A stretch of DNA of 7,584 nucleotides. It comes from Pyramidobacter sp. GTDB lineage: Bacteria > Synergistota > Synergistia > Synergistales > Dethiosulfovibrionaceae. The position numbers were made by a program, and so were the translations under genes. The notes beneath the pieces were generated by a model, which was not told the origin of the DNA, did not search any database, and saw only the letters and a program-made list of their open reading frames with translations. Of this stretch, positions 6,923 through 7,584 are shown piece after piece (within the stretch, counting starts at the first letter, position 1; every line of letters begins with the position of its first letter). The stretch is taken from positions 1 through 7,584 of the forward strand of contig JAGAYQ010000422.1 in NCBI GenBank assembly GCA_017940445.1. The letters run 5' to 3'.

Positions 6923-7584
6923 AGTGATCCCCCCGCTCCCCGTAGTTTTTGTACATGTCCCAGCTCGTGCAGGCCGGAGAAAGAAGCACCGTTTCGCCCG
7001 GACGTGCGTTTTTCGCGGCCAGGCGAACCGCTTCTTCCATCCCCGCCGCGCGCAGGATGTTTTTGCAGCCGGCACATTCCAGCGCCCGGCAGATCGCCGG
7101 AGCTTCGGAGCCGATGACGATCGCCGAAGCAGCCTGTTCTCTGACAGTCTGCGCAAGCAGTTCATACGTTTCGCCCTTGCCCTGCCCGCCGAGGATGACC
7201 GTCTTTCGTCCGGGGACGCTGCGCAGGGCGGTGACTGCCGCCGCTACGTTCGTTCCCTTGGAATCGTCAACGTAGAGGACGCCGTTTTTTTCGCAGACTT
7301 TTTCGCAGCGATGACGCGGCGCCTTGAACGACGGAAGCGCTTTCTCCACGACGATCTGCGGAAACGCGAGCACGGCTGCCGCCGCGGACATCGCTGCGTT
7401 CTCCAGATTGTGCGTGCCGATCAGCGGCAGCGCGGCTGTGCGGAAAAGCACACGTTTTTGCCCATCAAGGAGCAGCGATGATTCTTTGTCCGCCAGTTCG
7501 ATCCTGTCAGCACCTGATCCGAGAACGACGGTCCGGCGCACCTCAGGCACGCGGAACGCGTCTTCCTGATGGACGACCGCGAAA
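6894..7584 (-). CDS. murD: UDP-N-acetylmuramoyl-L-alanine--D-glutamate ligase MurD, 5' part outside window
   Basis: MurD is the cytoplasmic ATP-dependent ligase that adds D-Glu to UDP-MurNAc-L-Ala. Only the last 229 residues are visible, roughly half of a typical 450-residue MurD; the UDP-binding domain and the ATP P-loop lie beyond the right edge. Seen, counted from the first visible residue: AVVHQEDA (2-9), equivalent to the family's VVNADD at the end of the central domain; the GTHNLENA motif (56-63); HRCE (91-94); DDSKGTN (106-112), the MurD-type NDSKATN loop; ILGGQGKG; and near the C-terminus [22 protein letters not shown], matching the LLSPACASFD...RG..F signature that distinguishes MurD from the other Mur ligases. 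The stop is TAA at 6894-6896. Its last 29 bases overlap the proposed ftsW start. There is no in-window start. Confidence 0.96.
   Translation of the reverse strand, partial: [229 protein letters not shown]
6929..6934 (-). promoter_or_regulatory. Candidate ribosome binding site for the ftsW TTG start
   Basis: A run of six G followed by ATC lies within murD, six bases before the TTG at 6922. GGGGGGATC can pair with the 16S rRNA anti-Shine-Dalgarno tail allowing G-U pairs. It is the only reasonable ribosome binding site near the first membrane segment of FtsW, but the match is imperfect, so the start remains provisional. Confidence 0.45.

Noticed and set aside
6894..7165. N-terminal extension of ftsW starting near 7165
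   Set aside because: The extra 80 or so residues are an arginine-rich out-of-frame reading of the murD C-terminus, whose own frame carries conserved MurD motifs.
1..7584. Transcription terminators or long intergenic regulatory regions
   Set aside because: Gaps are at most 29 bases, and I saw no GC-rich hairpin followed by a T-run between any two genes.

Overview
The window is a segment of a division and cell wall (dcw) cluster. All genes lie on the minus strand and read from high to low coordinates: murD (3' part), ftsW, murG, murC, an ftsQ-like gene, ftsA and ftsZ (almost complete). There are no RNA genes, mobile elements, CRISPR arrays or long intergenic gaps. Genes are separated by 14 to 29 bases or overlap, and no terminator or convincing promoter is visible. 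The whole stretch is probably transcribed as one operon from a promoter beyond the right-hand edge.

How the genes work together: MurC and MurD are successive Mur ligases that add the first and second amino acids (usually L-Ala, then D-Glu) to UDP-MurNAc in the cytoplasm. MurG adds GlcNAc to lipid I at the inner membrane face to make lipid II. FtsW is the SEDS glycosyltransferase that polymerises lipid II at the septum. FtsQ is a membrane scaffold of the divisome, FtsA tethers the ring to the membrane, and FtsZ is the tubulin-like GTPase that forms the ring.

Organism: GC is fairly high (judged by eye, high fifties percent), Shine-Dalgarno sites are strong, and starts include GTG and TTG. There is no murB or ddl between murC and ftsQ. 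The FtsQ-like protein and the FtsA nucleotide loop are divergent. These traits suggest a bacterium outside the Proteobacteria and Bacillus models; a member of the Synergistota (Pyramidobacter-like) is my best guess, but it is an inference from recollection, not proven here.

No novel system was found. What deserves a second look is protein-level divergence within a conserved cluster: loss of acidic residues in the FtsA phosphate loop, substitutions in FtsW, MurG and FtsZ motifs, the start sites, and a local AT-rich patch in murG. The long open frames on the plus strand look like shadows of the minus-strand genes.
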